Source: Bacillota bacterium
GTDB taxonomy: Bacteria; Bacillota; Clostridia; Acetivibrionales; DSM-1351
DNA length: 33,062 nt
Assembly: GCA_023412635.1 (NCBI GenBank)
Contig: JAEYNI010000087.1
Location: forward strand, 1-33,062
Reading direction: 5' to 3'
A program made the position numbers and the translations under genes. Shown here piece after piece: positions 1-6,756 of the stretch (positions within the stretch are counted from its first letter, which is position 1; every line of letters starts with the position of its first letter). The notes below the pieces were generated by a model. That model ran no database searches, was not told where the DNA came from, and was given only the letters and a program-made list of their open reading frames with translations.

Positions 1-482
1 GAGCTGACCGTGAAGATATTATTCAAGAGGGTATGATTGGTTTGTTTAAAGCAATCAGAGACTATAAAGGGGACAAGCTGTCTTCCTTCAGAGCCTTTGC
101 GGAGCTTTGTATTACACGCCAGATTATTACTGCCATAAAAACAGCTACCAGACAGAAGCACATACCCCTGAATTCCTATGTTTCACTTAATAAGCCAATT
201 TTCGATGAGGAATCCGACAGAACGCTGATGGATGTAATTAGCGAGGAAAATATCAGCGACCCTGAAGAGCTTGTTATAAACAGAGAAGAATTTTTGGGTA
301 TAGAGAATAAAATGGGCGAAATACTCAGTTCTCTTGAGTGGGAGGTTCTGACCTCTTATCTGGAAGGTAAATCTTATCAGGAGATTGCAGAAGATTTGGA
401 CAGGCATGTAAAATCAATTGACAATGCGCTACAGCGAGTAAAACGTAAATTGGAGAAATACCTCGAAGAACAAAAAGCATAA
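1..482 (+). CDS. sigH: RNA polymerase sporulation sigma factor SigH (3' part)
   Basis: Sigma factor of the sigma-70 family that directs RNA polymerase to early-sporulation and stationary-phase promoters. The reading frame is already open at base 3, so the gene starts outside the window; the ATG at 33 is internal. Visible are the end of region 2 (DIIQEGMIGLFKAIRDY, then FAELCITRQIITAIK, the region 2.3-2.4 promoter-binding helix) and a region 4 helix-turn-helix near the C-terminus (SYQEIAEDLDRHVKSIDNAL). The spacer with PLNSYVSLNKP is typical of clostridial SigH. About 160 of roughly 215 residues are present. It ends at TAA 480-482 and is followed by a bidirectional terminator. I am confident of the family and fairly confident of SigH rather than another alternative sigma factor. 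Confidence 0.93.
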   Translation, partial: ADREDIIQEGMIGLFKAIRDYKGDKLSSFRAFAELCITRQIITAIKTATRQKHIPLNSYVSLNKPIFDEESDRTLMDVISEENISDPEELVINREEFLGIENKMGEILSSLEWEVLTSYLEGKSYQEIAEDLDRHVKSIDNALQRVKRKLEKYLEEQKA

Positions 483-555
483 TTTGAATAAACAGGCTAA
501 AATGCTACTGGACGAGGGCTGAAAAAAGTTGAATAATAATATCAATAAAAACGTT

Positions 556-585
556 ATGGCAACGGGCTTCACAGCTCATTGCCAT
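556..585. terminator. bidirectional intrinsic terminator
   Basis: Arms ATGGCAA (556-562) and TTGCCAT (579-585) pair perfectly. TTTTTATT follows on the plus strand, and the minus strand reads AACGTTTTTATT after its arm. It separates the convergent sigH and cytidylate-kinase-like genes and can serve both. Confidence 0.7.
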
Positions 586-592
586 TTTTATT

Positions 593-1186
593 CTATAGGA
601 ATTGGCTCCTTACGATATCCACCAGGATTTTTGCGCTCTTTTCAACACCGAACCGGCTGCTATCAATCATTATATCGTAGCCGTCGTATACATTGCTCAC
701 TTCAGGACAATAACGGTAACGGTAATTTTCTCTGGCCCTGTCAACGTCCTTGATCATTTTTTTTGCCACCTTTAAATCCATTTGCAGGACTTCCGTACAA
801 TTTCTAAGTCTGCACTCATAAGGGGAATAAATATATACATTCAGGCATCGTGGATGATCCTTCAGTACATTGCCGGCGCATCTTCCCACGATGATGCAGG
901 ATTCTCTTTGGGCAAAATCCCGGATAATGTTTGTCTGAACATTAAATATTTCATCCTGAATGTTGGCGACACCCATACCCAATGGGTATTTTCTCATAAA
1001 GAAAACAGAATTTGCATTTTCCTCCTCATTGCTGATTACCGGTATGGGCTGACCCATCCTCTTTGCTGTGGCTTCAACGATATCTCTGTCATAGAACTCC
1101 ACATTCAGCTCCTGAGATAACTTTTGAGCGATTGATCGTCCAAAGCAGGCGAATTGTCTTGATATTGTAACAACATAGTTTTCCAT
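593..1186 (-). CDS. cytidylate kinase-like family protein
   Basis: A 197-residue protein of the cytidylate-kinase-like P-loop family common in Firmicutes (a nucleotide kinase fold; the true substrate of these paralogues is not established). The N-terminus VVTISRQFACFGRSIAQKLS carries the family's altered P-loop (GRSIA in place of a classic GKS/T), followed by the YDRDIVEATAKR strand-helix. IIVGRCAGNVL and an Arg-rich lid region (DVDRARENYRYRYC) complete the fold. The start is set by AAGGAGG about 8 bases upstream of the ATG. It lies downstream of and co-directional with the amino-acid ABC operon, separated by a 45-nt stem-loop, so it may be read from the same transcript. It is not the housekeeping cmk gene by sequence style. 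Confidence 0.8.
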   Translation of the reverse strand: MENYVVTISRQFACFGRSIAQKLSQELNVEFYDRDIVEATAKRMGQPIPVISNEEENANSVFFMRKYPLGMGVANIQDEIFNVQTNIIRDFAQRESCIIVGRCAGNVLKDHPRCLNVYIYSPYECRLRNCTEVLQMDLKVAKKMIKDVDRARENYRYRYCPEVSNVYDGYDIMIDSSRFGVEKSAKILVDIVRSQFL

Positions 1187-1260
1187 AAGGTAAACCTCCT
1201 TTTTAGCGGCTTATCTAATTAATTAACAAGGCAATAAATGTTTTCGTACATAAATTCATA

Positions 1261-1305
1261 GGTTAGTTTGGAAGACGAGCATTAGCGAAGTCTTTCAAGC
1301 TAATC
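1261..1305 (-). other. long stem-loop between permease and kinase-like gene
   Basis: Bases 1261-1276 pair with 1290-1305 in a 16-bp stem using three G-U pairs, with a 13-nt loop. It begins right after the permease stop codon. No U-run follows on the minus strand, so it looks more like an mRNA-stability or processing structure than an efficient terminator. Confidence 0.5.
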
Positions 1306-1309
1306 TATT

Positions 1310-2077
1310 CTAGGACGCACGGGGTGCAGCCTTTGGAATCCGAGGATGCTTTTGAATATATCTGACCAGGGAAGACAGTGTAAAGTTAATAATAAAATAG
1401 ATAATAGCTGCAAAGCCAAATAGAACAAATACATCCGAAACATTGACCGAACCGGTGCCATTGTATCTGTTTGCTGCACTCAGCAGGGTTTTTACCCTGG
1501 ACATCAGTTCGATAACTGCAATATTGGCCAGATAGGAAGAGTCCTTAATAGTTGTGATTATCTGGCTGAGCAGGGTAGGAATTATATTCCTGTAGGCTTG
1601 GGGTAATACAATGTAGATCATAATCTGAACTGTATTAAAGCCCTGGGAATACCCAGCTTCGAACTGACCCTGTGCCACTGAGTTCAAACCGCCCCGCACA
1701 ATCTCAGCAATAACTGAGGAAGTGAATAAAATCAGAGCCATTGCACCTTTATATAATAGTTTTACCTCTACCGAAGTCAATCCGAACATTTTCTTGGACA
1801 GAAATTCCGGAACCGGGAAGAACACCAGACAGATAAATATCCACAACAGCAGGGGCGTATTTCTGAAAATCTCAATATAAGCCACAGCCAACCATTTGAA
1901 TACCCTATTGCCTTTATTGCTGCAGTAATTCCTGACAAGTGCAAGGATGGAGCCTAAGAGTAGGCCAATTCCAACAGCAACAACAGATATAATAAGTGTA
2001 AAGGCAACTCCTTTTAAAATGTAGCTAAGAACTGCCGGATTTTTTAATATGGATAAACTATTATCCAATGTCCTCAT
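1310..2077 (-). CDS. polar amino-acid ABC transporter permease
   Basis: Inner-membrane permease of the HisMQ/GlnP family, 255 residues. It has the usual set of hydrophobic helices (first at about residues 22-45) and a clear EAA loop for docking the ATPase (GQFEAGYSQGF...YIVLPQA), plus the IEIFRNTPLLLWIF segment typical of the family. It overlaps the upstream permease gene by four bases (ATGA), showing translational coupling. Together with the neighbouring permease it forms a heterodimeric channel for the lipoprotein receptor and ATPase encoded upstream. The amino acid transported cannot be told from sequence. Confidence 0.9.
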   Translation of the reverse strand: MRTLDNSLSILKNPAVLSYILKGVAFTLIISVVAVGIGLLLGSILALVRNYCSNKGNRVFKWLAVAYIEIFRNTPLLLWIFICLVFFPVPEFLSKKMFGLTSVEVKLLYKGAMALILFTSSVIAEIVRGGLNSVAQGQFEAGYSQGFNTVQIMIYIVLPQAYRNIIPTLLSQIITTIKDSSYLANIAVIELMSRVKTLLSAANRYNGTGSVNVSDVFVLFGFAAIIYFIINFTLSSLVRYIQKHPRIPKAAPRAS

Positions 2078-2808
2078 TGTTCAGCCACCATCCCCTCTGT
2101 CAAAGTATTTCTACCATCAACCGTCTTTAACTCTCTCTTTTTCAGAGAATTTTCCCACATGCTTGCAAGGGATGAAAGCGGAAAGCAAACAACAAAGAAC
2201 AGAAGTCCGCTTACCAGGTATGCAGGTGCATAAGCTCCACCCGTTGTGGCACCTGTTACAAAGCTGTAAGTCAGAGATATAAGATCGGCACCTCCGATTA
2301 TGTACAGACAGGAAGTGTTTTTAATCAAATTTACAACCTGGTTTACCATTGGAGGAAGTATGATCTTAATACTTTGGGGTAAAATAATGTGATACATCTT
2401 ACCTACATAATTAAACCCTTGTGAATCTGCAGCCTCAAATTGTCCCTTTGGGATAGAACCGATTCCGGCCCGGACAACTTCAGACATATAGGCTCCGTGA
2501 TAGACACCAAGAGAAATGGTACCGGTAATTATTATTCCCAGGCTTTTTCCTGAAAATGCAAGAGCGTAATACAGGAAACACAACTGAAGAATAAGCGGTG
2601 TGTTCTGTATCAGTTCCACATAAACACGGCTTATTCCCTCCAAATATTTCTTGCCACTGGTAGCCATCAACCCAAACAGTATTCCGAGCACCATTGATAA
2701 CAGCAAAGCGAACAATGCCATTCTACAAGTATTAAATAACCCCAGCAGAAAGGTGGAACGGAATGTCCACACTTTTTCCCATGCAGTTATAGAAAAAAAA
2801 CCCTCCAT
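2074..2808 (-). CDS. polar amino-acid ABC transporter permease
   Basis: Second inner-membrane permease of the importer, 244 residues, with multiple transmembrane helices, the family segment VELIQNTPLILQLCFLYY and an EAA loop (GQFEAADSQGF...HIILPQS). The start is fixed by a GGGAGGAA ribosome site ahead of the ATG. Its stop overlaps the start of the next permease. It is a paralogue of its neighbour, as expected for a heterodimer. A strong stem-loop lies between this gene and the receptor gene, a common arrangement that lets the receptor be made in excess over the membrane parts. Confidence 0.9.
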   Translation of the reverse strand: MEGFFSITAWEKVWTFRSTFLLGLFNTCRMALFALLLSMVLGILFGLMATSGKKYLEGISRVYVELIQNTPLILQLCFLYYALAFSGKSLGIIITGTISLGVYHGAYMSEVVRAGIGSIPKGQFEAADSQGFNYVGKMYHIILPQSIKIILPPMVNQVVNLIKNTSCLYIIGGADLISLTYSFVTGATTGGAYAPAYLVSGLLFFVVCFPLSSLASMWENSLKKRELKTVDGRNTLTEGMVAEQ

Positions 2809-2894
2809 ACCATTTCCTCCCTTTAAATCATTACGCCAATCACTCCTGATTACGTTCCACTGAACTTAACCATCATTATTGACTTTTAATAAAT

Positions 2895-2919
2895 AAGGCT
2901 TCGCACTAGGCGAAGCCTT
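2895..2919 (-). other. intercistronic hairpin behind the receptor gene
   Basis: A perfect 10-bp stem (AAGGCTTCGC with GCGAAGCCTT) and a 5-nt loop. On the minus strand it follows the receptor stop and is succeeded by ATTTATTAAAAG, too weak a U-run for full termination. It probably protects the receptor mRNA 3' end or attenuates transcription into the permeases. Confidence 0.65.
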
Positions 2920-2945
2920 GTAGCAAATTCATATTTCCCAAAAGC

Positions 2946-3845
2946 TTATTCCAACTTGTTATCTGCAATCAAACCTTTGATAGTTCCGTCCGCCGACCAT
3001 CCGGTAATCATTTCTTCAACAACTGGTGTTAGACCGGAGCCTTTTTTAGTAGCTACACCATAGTTTTGCGGTGAGAACTTGTCATTAATATAAGATCTGC
3101 TATCAGTATGGTATACTGCAAGAATGGACTTATCCACGCAGAAAGCAGCTATTTCCTTAGCACTCAACGCAGTAGATATTGTTGGATAATCATCATACTG
3201 GTGGAAGGAAACACCGGTGGTCCAGGTTGCAGGATCAAAGGTATCTTCCTTAAAGTTGTCTCCGCTTATTACTCCACCTTCAATCATCGCTTTAACCAAT
3301 GCTTTTGCAGAAGTTGAACCGGAGGAAACACCAACCTTCTTATCTACTAAATTTGCAAGAGACTTAATTCCGGAGGAGTTTTCAACCAAAACGGTAACAT
3401 AGTCTGTAAAGTAAGGTGTTGAGAAGTCCCAACTCTTCTTTCTTTCATCTGTGATTGTAAAGGTAGCAAGTACGCAATCGATATCACCTGAGTCCAGCAG
3501 TTCAGTACGAGTAGCAGCTGTTACGGCAGTAAACTCAACCTTAACACCAAGCTTTTCTGCAATTTTTTGAGCTAATGATATTTCAAGTCCGGAGTATTCT
3601 TTTGTCAATGGATCTTGATAACCAAAACCGATAACTGCATTCTTAACTCCTACCTTTAATACACCACGGTCAATGATCTTCTGTACATCTGCTGAATATT
3701 TTGTACCTGCGCTTGAAGAAGAACTTGCACTTGCAGAAGTTGATGCTGCACTGCTGTCGCTGACCTTTTCACCACAAGCCGCCAATAGGGATACAAGCAT
3801 GAGCACGCTTAGTAATAAACATACATATTTTTTGAAATTTTTCAT
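2946..3845 (-). CDS. amino-acid ABC transporter substrate-binding lipoprotein
   Basis: Extracytoplasmic solute receptor (SBP_bac_3 family) of the importer, 299 residues. The N-terminus is a lipoprotein signal: basic MKNFKKY, hydrophobic core, and lipobox LLAAC with the modified Cys at residue 24, followed by a Ser/Ala-rich linker. The fold is recognisable from GVLKVGVKNAVIGFGYQD, the SGLEISLAQKIAEKLGVKVEF strand and DFSTPYFTDYVTVLV. I chose ATG 3845 because AGGAGG sits 8 bases upstream; the ATG 16 codons earlier would put charged residues ahead of the signal and lacks a ribosome site. It lies between the ATPase and permease genes. Ligand unknown. Confidence 0.92.
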   Translation of the reverse strand: MKNFKKYVCLLLSVLMLVSLLAACGEKVSDSSAASTSASASSSSSAGTKYSADVQKIIDRGVLKVGVKNAVIGFGYQDPLTKEYSGLEISLAQKIAEKLGVKVEFTAVTAATRTELLDSGDIDCVLATFTITDERKKSWDFSTPYFTDYVTVLVENSSGIKSLANLVDKKVGVSSGSTSAKALVKAMIEGGVISGDNFKEDTFDPATWTTGVSFHQYDDYPTISTALSAKEIAAFCVDKSILAVYHTDSRSYINDKFSPQNYGVATKKGSGLTPVVEEMITGWSADGTIKGLIADNKLE

Positions 3846-3946
3846 AGTACATGACCTCCTTTTATTTATATAAAAATATATTTTGTTTCTCATGGGATTA
3901 CCTGTCTCCGGCTAATACCACCGTTACTTCAGGTTTATCACTTCCC

Positions 3947-4669
3947 TTAACGGATAATCTTACCGAGAAATTGTTTAACTCTGTCATTTTCAGGATTTGT
4001 AAAGAAGTGCTCCGGTACGCCCTCTTCAATAATCTGGCCATCCGCCATAAATACAATTCTGTCCGCAACTTGTCGTGCAAATCCCATTTCGTGGGTAACC
4101 ACAACCATGGTTATATTTTCTTTGGCCAACTTAATCATTACATCCAGAACTTCTTGAATGGTTTCAGGATCAAGTGCAGATGTGGGCTCATCAAACAAAA
4201 TAATTTTTGTCTGGGCACACAGTGCACGGGCAATAGCTATACGCTGCTGCTGCCCCCCCGATAGGGTAGTTGGGTAAACGTGAGCCTTTTCCCTTAATCC
4301 GACAATATCAAGGTAATGATATGCCAGATCCTCAGCTTCTTTTTTACTTTTCTTATGTAATTTCAGAGGAGCCAGTGTCAGATTTCTTAATACAGTCATA
4401 TGGGGATAGAGATTAAATTGCTGAAAAACCATGGCTGTTGTTTCCCTGACCAACTTGGTCTTATTCTTTGAAGTTAATTTCTCTCCATTAATATAGACAC
4501 TTCCGCTGGTGGGAGCCTCCAAAAAGTTCAAACACCGGACAGCTGTGGATTTCCCTGACCCCGAAGGCCCGATTATTACCAGTTTCTCACCTTCTGCAAC
4601 TTCCAGATTCACATTTTTAAGTACGTGAAGATCCCCAAAAAACTTATTTACATTTTCCATCTTGATCAT
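3947..4669 (-). CDS. amino-acid ABC transporter ATP-binding protein
   Basis: Cytosolic ATPase of the GlnQ/HisP type that powers the importer, 240 residues. Walker A GPSGSGKS is at residues 34-41, the Q-loop at VFQQFNLYPH, the signature LSGGQ at 136-140, Walker B IILFDEP at about 156-162, and the switch His in VVTHEMGFA. Length is normal for the family. It is the first gene of the operon (ATPase, receptor, permease, permease) and starts after an AGAGGTGA ribosome site. Immediately upstream lies a promoter-plus-terminator leader that probably controls the operon. Confidence 0.94.
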   Translation of the reverse strand: MIKMENVNKFFGDLHVLKNVNLEVAEGEKLVIIGPSGSGKSTAVRCLNFLEAPTSGSVYINGEKLTSKNKTKLVRETTAMVFQQFNLYPHMTVLRNLTLAPLKLHKKSKKEAEDLAYHYLDIVGLREKAHVYPTTLSGGQQQRIAIARALCAQTKIILFDEPTSALDPETIQEVLDVMIKLAKENITMVVVTHEMGFARQVADRIVFMADGQIIEEGVPEHFFTNPENDRVKQFLGKIIR

Positions 4670-4710
4670 AGTGTCACCTCTTTTTTAAATCCTGCAAGGG
4701 GATTTAATAT

Positions 4711-4741
4711 AAAAAAAAACGGCGCCTGAAATTCAGACGCC
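4711..4741 (-). terminator. leader terminator/attenuator of the amino-acid ABC operon
   Basis: On the minus strand, GGCG-a-CTGAA pairs with TTCAG-c-CGCC (arms within 4721-4741, one internal mismatch), directly followed by a run of nine T's (4711-4719). It lies about 12 bases downstream of the predicted transcription start and some 40 bases before the ATPase gene, so it acts inside the 5' leader rather than behind a gene. Confidence 0.7.
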
Positions 4742-4759
4742 ATTATCTTAATGCAACTA

Positions 4760-4788
4760 ATTTTAATTTAAAATTCATTTTTTGTCAA
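4760..4788 (-). promoter_or_regulatory. sigma-A promoter of the amino-acid ABC operon
   Basis: On the minus strand TTGACA (4788-4783), a 17-bp spacer and TAAAAT (4765-4760) form a near-consensus promoter. The predicted start is near 4753, giving a leader of about 85 bases that contains the terminator hairpin. Confidence 0.7.
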
Positions 4789-4789
4789 G

Positions 4790-5143
4790 TATCTATTAAG
4801 CTACTTTACTAAATATTTATCTGGACAACCCTGTTCGATTAAGTTATTCCAATGCTTTTGAGCTATACACTAAATTCTGTTTTTTGCTATAATAAGTAAA
4901 TAATTTATGCAAAAATGAAGTAATTGAAATTCTATTATGCATATATTAGCAGAATTACTGTAAAAAAGACTGCAATAGTTTGAAAACAGACTGGGAAATG
5001 GACTGTGTAGCTGTCAAAAAGGAGAACCGAGCAGTATTACTGGTGTTGAGTGAACGAAAAACAAAGGAATTACCCAAAAATACCATATATTTACCGTCAC
5101 TTAATTTGCAACTAATAAAATTAGTAAAAAGAAAATTTTACTA
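4790..5143. other. intergenic stretch without a recognised gene
   Basis: AT-rich DNA between the divergent ABC-operon and tRNA promoters. An open frame from TTG 4980 to 5171 has no ribosome site, no family features and runs through the tRNA promoter, so I do not call it. I see nothing else here. Confidence 0.5.
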
Positions 5144-5172
5144 TAGACATAATGTCGGGCCTGTGGTATAAT
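5144..5172 (+). promoter_or_regulatory. promoter of the tRNA operon
   Basis: TAGACA (5144-5149), 17 bp, then TATAAT (5167-5172) with an extended -10 TGG directly ahead. This strong promoter should start near 5179 and leaves a leader of about 90 bases before tRNA-Gly. Confidence 0.7.
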
Positions 5173-5267
5173 TTTTTTCGCATGGTTGAAAGCCTTGTAA
5201 TATGTAGTTGCGGGCGGATTGTAGGTAAACCTAGGCTAAAACGAAAGCCCGTTGAACTTAACTATTT

Positions 5268-5341
5268 GCGGGTGTAGTTCAATGGCAGAACATCAGCTTC
5301 CCAAGCTGATTGCGTGGGTTCGATTCCCATCACCCGCTCCA
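5268..5341 (+). tRNA. tRNA-Gly (anticodon CCC)
   Basis: A full cloverleaf: acceptor GCGGGTG/CACCCGC, anticodon stem TCAGC/GCTGA closing the loop TTCCCAA (anticodon CCC, reads GGG), T-arm with GTTCGATTCC, discriminator U and encoded CCA. Length is 74 nt. It is the first gene of the tRNA operon, and its 3' end is part of a 109-nt direct repeat. Confidence 0.95.
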
Positions 5342-5430
5342 AAGATAGGTTTAAAGCTGTGATTTGAAGTTCCGAACAATATATTGTAATTGTCTGGAAT
5401 CGAACCCGAGAGGGCTCGAACGGCAGACGA
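5322..5430 (+). repeat. 109-nt direct repeat, copy 1 (includes tRNA-Gly 3' end)
   Basis: Covers the last 20 nt of tRNA-Gly and 89 nt of spacer. It recurs at 5456-5564 (offset 134) with only two differences (G/A and C/T). Confidence 0.9.
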
Positions 5431-5455
5431 CGTCAATAGCACGCGAAGCGGGCGT

Positions 5456-5564
5456 GATTCCCATCACCCGCTCCAAAGATAGGTTTAAAGCTATGATTTG
5501 AAGTTCCGAACAATATATTGTAATTGTTTGGAATCGAACCCGAGAGGGCTCGAACGGCAGACGA
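5456..5564 (+). repeat. 109-nt direct repeat, copy 2 (orphan tRNA-Gly 3' end)
   Basis: Second copy of 5322-5430. It carries the 3' 20 nt of tRNA-Gly, including the 3' acceptor strand and CCA, with no 5' half. The copies are separated by a 25-nt GC-rich insert (5431-5455). Most simply explained by a recent tandem duplication with loss of one tRNA body. Confidence 0.9.
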
Positions 5565-5574
5565 AAATATATAT

Positions 5575-5650
5575 GCTCCCATAGCTCAGTTGGCAGAGCG
5601 CATCCATGGTAAGGATGAGGTCATCAGTTCGACTCTGATTGGGAGCTCCA
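5575..5650 (+). tRNA. tRNA-Thr (anticodon GGT)
   Basis: A full cloverleaf: acceptor GCTCCCA/TGGGAGC, D-arm GCTC..GAGC, anticodon stem CATCC/GGATG closing ATGGTAA (anticodon GGT, reads ACC/ACT), T-arm ATCAG-TTCGACT-CTGAT, discriminator U and encoded CCA, 76 nt. Fragments of this gene recur at 5874, 10427 and 18148, which points to it as the site where accessory DNA entered. Confidence 0.95.
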
Positions 5651-5690
5651 AAAGAAAAGGATATCGGTACAGCCGATATCCTTTTCTTTT
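5650..5690 (+). terminator. intrinsic terminator of the tRNA operon
   Basis: A perfect 18-bp stem (5650-5667 with 5673-5690) with a 5-nt loop begins at the last base of tRNA-Thr. The 3' arm itself ends CTTTTCTTTT. Confidence 0.85.
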
Positions 5691-5698
5691 GGCATTCA

Positions 5699-5721
5699 AA
5701 AAGTATCGAACAGATACTTTT
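5699..5721. terminator. second hairpin behind the tRNA operon
   Basis: A 9-bp perfect stem AAAAGTATC/GATACTTTT with a GAACA loop, just behind the main terminator. It could back it up in either direction. Confidence 0.5.
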
Positions 5722-5726
5722 ACTCC

Positions 5727-5742
5727 ACCATGGATGCGCTCT
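5727..5742 (-). repeat. inverted 16-nt copy of tRNA-Thr core
   Basis: ACCATGGATGCGCTCT is the exact reverse complement of tRNA-Thr bases 5595-5610 (D-stem 3' side through anticodon loop). A shorter inverted piece (GCGCTCTGCC, 6013-6022) matches the reverse complement of 5592-5601. Confidence 0.75.
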
Positions 5743-5799
5743 TAAAGTAGGCTGAGGCTTGATAACCAAGTGATGCAAGGAAACCAAGTCCCGAGGAGC

Positions 5800-5847
5800 G
5801 GAGCATATGAGATATGTGAGCACCGGAGGGGCGAAGGATGACACAGC
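5800..5847 (+). repeat. GC-rich repeat element, copy A
   Basis: GC-rich DNA, unlike the AT-rich surroundings, ending ACACAGC. By eye it aligns over about 48 nt with 6047-6095 at roughly two-thirds identity. The two copies flank the tRNA-Thr fragment at 5874. Function unknown. Confidence 0.45.
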
Positions 5848-5873
5848 AGCACGAAGGTTAGCAAGTCTCAGAA

Positions 5874-5923
5874 CATCCATGGTAAAGGATGAGGTCAGAG
5901 TTCGAATCTGGATGGGAGCTCCA
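5874..5923 (+). pseudogene. tRNA-Thr 3'-half fragment 1
   Basis: From CATCCATGGTAA through a pairable T-arm (TCAGA-GTTCGAA-TCTGG) to GGGAGCTCCA this matches the 3' half of tRNA-Thr(GGT) with one extra A in the anticodon arm and a diverged T-stem. No D-arm or 5' acceptor strand is present, so it cannot give a tRNA. It is followed at once by an 18-bp terminator, as the real gene is, and reads as an attachment-site-like remnant. Confidence 0.85.
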
Positions 5924-5964
5924 AAAAGAAATACCTCCGACGAAGTTCGGAGGTATTTCTTTTT
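5923..5964 (+). terminator. intrinsic terminator behind tRNA fragment 1
   Basis: A perfect 18-bp stem (5923-5940 with 5947-5964), 6-nt loop, ending in TTTCTTTTT. Layout is the same as behind the true tRNA-Thr but the stem sequence differs. Confidence 0.85.
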
Positions 5965-6046
5965 GGGTGCTCTTGCTTTGGTTCAAGTGTTGATCTCAAC
6001 TCATAACGTGAAGCGCTCTGCCTGGCAGAGCCTGCGAAGCAAAAAC

Positions 6047-6095
6047 CGAGCAATATAAGGAATGCGCGCGCCGAGGAGGCGTGGAATAACAAAGC
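6047..6095 (+). repeat. GC-rich repeat element, copy B
   Basis: Diverged partner of 5800-5847, sharing GAGCA, TATG/AATG, CCG, GGAGGCG/GGGGCG, GGA and AGC blocks in order. It lies on the other side of tRNA fragment 1. Confidence 0.45.
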
Positions 6096-6240
6096 GTTAG
6101 AGGTGCGTAAAAACTGCCCTCCGATGACAGGTGCTATTAGTGGTGTTATCTTTGGGGTCAGGACTTTTGGGGAGTTTAAGAGACTGCTTGATGAGGGCAA
6201 AGTACTACAGTATCACGCTTAAAAGTGCATAAAGTGGGAT

Positions 6241-6283
6241 AAAAACGCTGTAACTCTTGATTTACAAGGTGTACAGCGTTTTT
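6241..6283. terminator. bidirectional terminator-like hairpin
   Basis: AAAAACGCTGTA (6241-6252) pairs perfectly with TACAGCGTTTTT (6272-6283) across a 19-nt loop, with A- and T-runs on both sides. It closes the GC-rich tRNA-derived stretch. Bases 6284-6470 hold no gene I recognise. Confidence 0.65.
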
Positions 6284-6470
6284 CTGTTATGTATAGTAAT
6301 TTGAATTTAGCCCAAAGGTTCTGCGTAATACGGAATGCGAGTATAAAACGAAAGAATATTCTATAGGTACATTTCGAGGTTATGAAGTTCAGGTCTGCAT
6401 AACCCTTGTTTTTTGAAGCGTATAGGCTTTTTGTTAGATACAAACTTTGTTAATGGCAATAATGAAAATA

Positions 6471-6479
6471 TGATATACT
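6471..6479 (+). promoter_or_regulatory. extended -10 promoter of block A
   Basis: TGATATACT (extended TGn plus TATACT at 6474-6479) lies about 40 bases ahead of the nuclease start, which has GGGAGG as ribosome site. No good -35 is visible. Confidence 0.4.
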
Positions 6480-6517
6480 TTTTACATTGGGTAGAAAAAC
6501 AGGGAGGTAATTACTGA

Positions 6518-6685
6518 ATGAATGGGGAACTCACTAATAATTATAATGATATTATAGAGATGATTGAACAAGCCAAAAACAGGGTTAATGCTTATGTTAA
6601 CAGAGAATTAATCGAACTTTACTTGACTATAGGCGCGTATGTAATAATAAATCTGTCTCTGATGGTTGGGGAAAACAAACAGTAA
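6518..6685 (+). pseudogene. YhcG/DUF1016-type nuclease, N-terminal part cut off by a frameshift
   Basis: ATG 6518 follows GGGAGG and opens a frame coding the family N-terminus (IIEMIEQAKNRVNAYVNRE, then LIELYLTIGAYV), which ends at TAA 6683-6685. The expected continuation (NKSVSDGWGKQTVKTLAEFL) is in the +1-shifted frame from about 6648 on. One missing base (or two extra) in the TAATAATAAAT stretch near 6640-6650 explains this. The lesion separates the DNA/protein-binding N-terminal domain from the nuclease domain encoded at 6757-7512. A sequencing error cannot be excluded. Confidence 0.8.
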
Positions 6686-6756
6686 AAACGCTAGCTGAGT
6701 TTTTATCAAAAAATTATCCTGATGTTAAAGGCTTTTCAGCGCAAAACATCTGGAGA

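Noticed and set aside
4980..5171. 63-codon plus-strand frame before the tRNA operon
   Set aside because: TTG start, no ribosome site, overlaps the tRNA promoter, no recognisable features.
5322..5564. The two 109-nt repeats as a CRISPR-like array
   Set aside because: Only two long copies with one 25-nt spacer, containing a tRNA end, and no cas genes; this is a duplication.
5491..5880. 129-codon minus-strand frame over the tRNA-Thr gene
   Set aside because: It is antisense to the repeat, tRNA-Thr and terminator. The residues are a by-product of structured RNA sequence.
5895..6200. 101-codon minus-strand frame
   Set aside because: It runs through a terminator stem, the end of a tRNA fragment and the GC-rich repeat; composition reflects those elements, with no ribosome site.
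6070..6222. Open plus-strand frame ending CPPMTGAISGVIFGVRTFGE and then FKRLLDEGKV, possibly the end of a lost gene
   Set aside because: It has protein-like composition but no start, no ribosome site and no family I can name; its first half overlaps the GC-rich repeat element.
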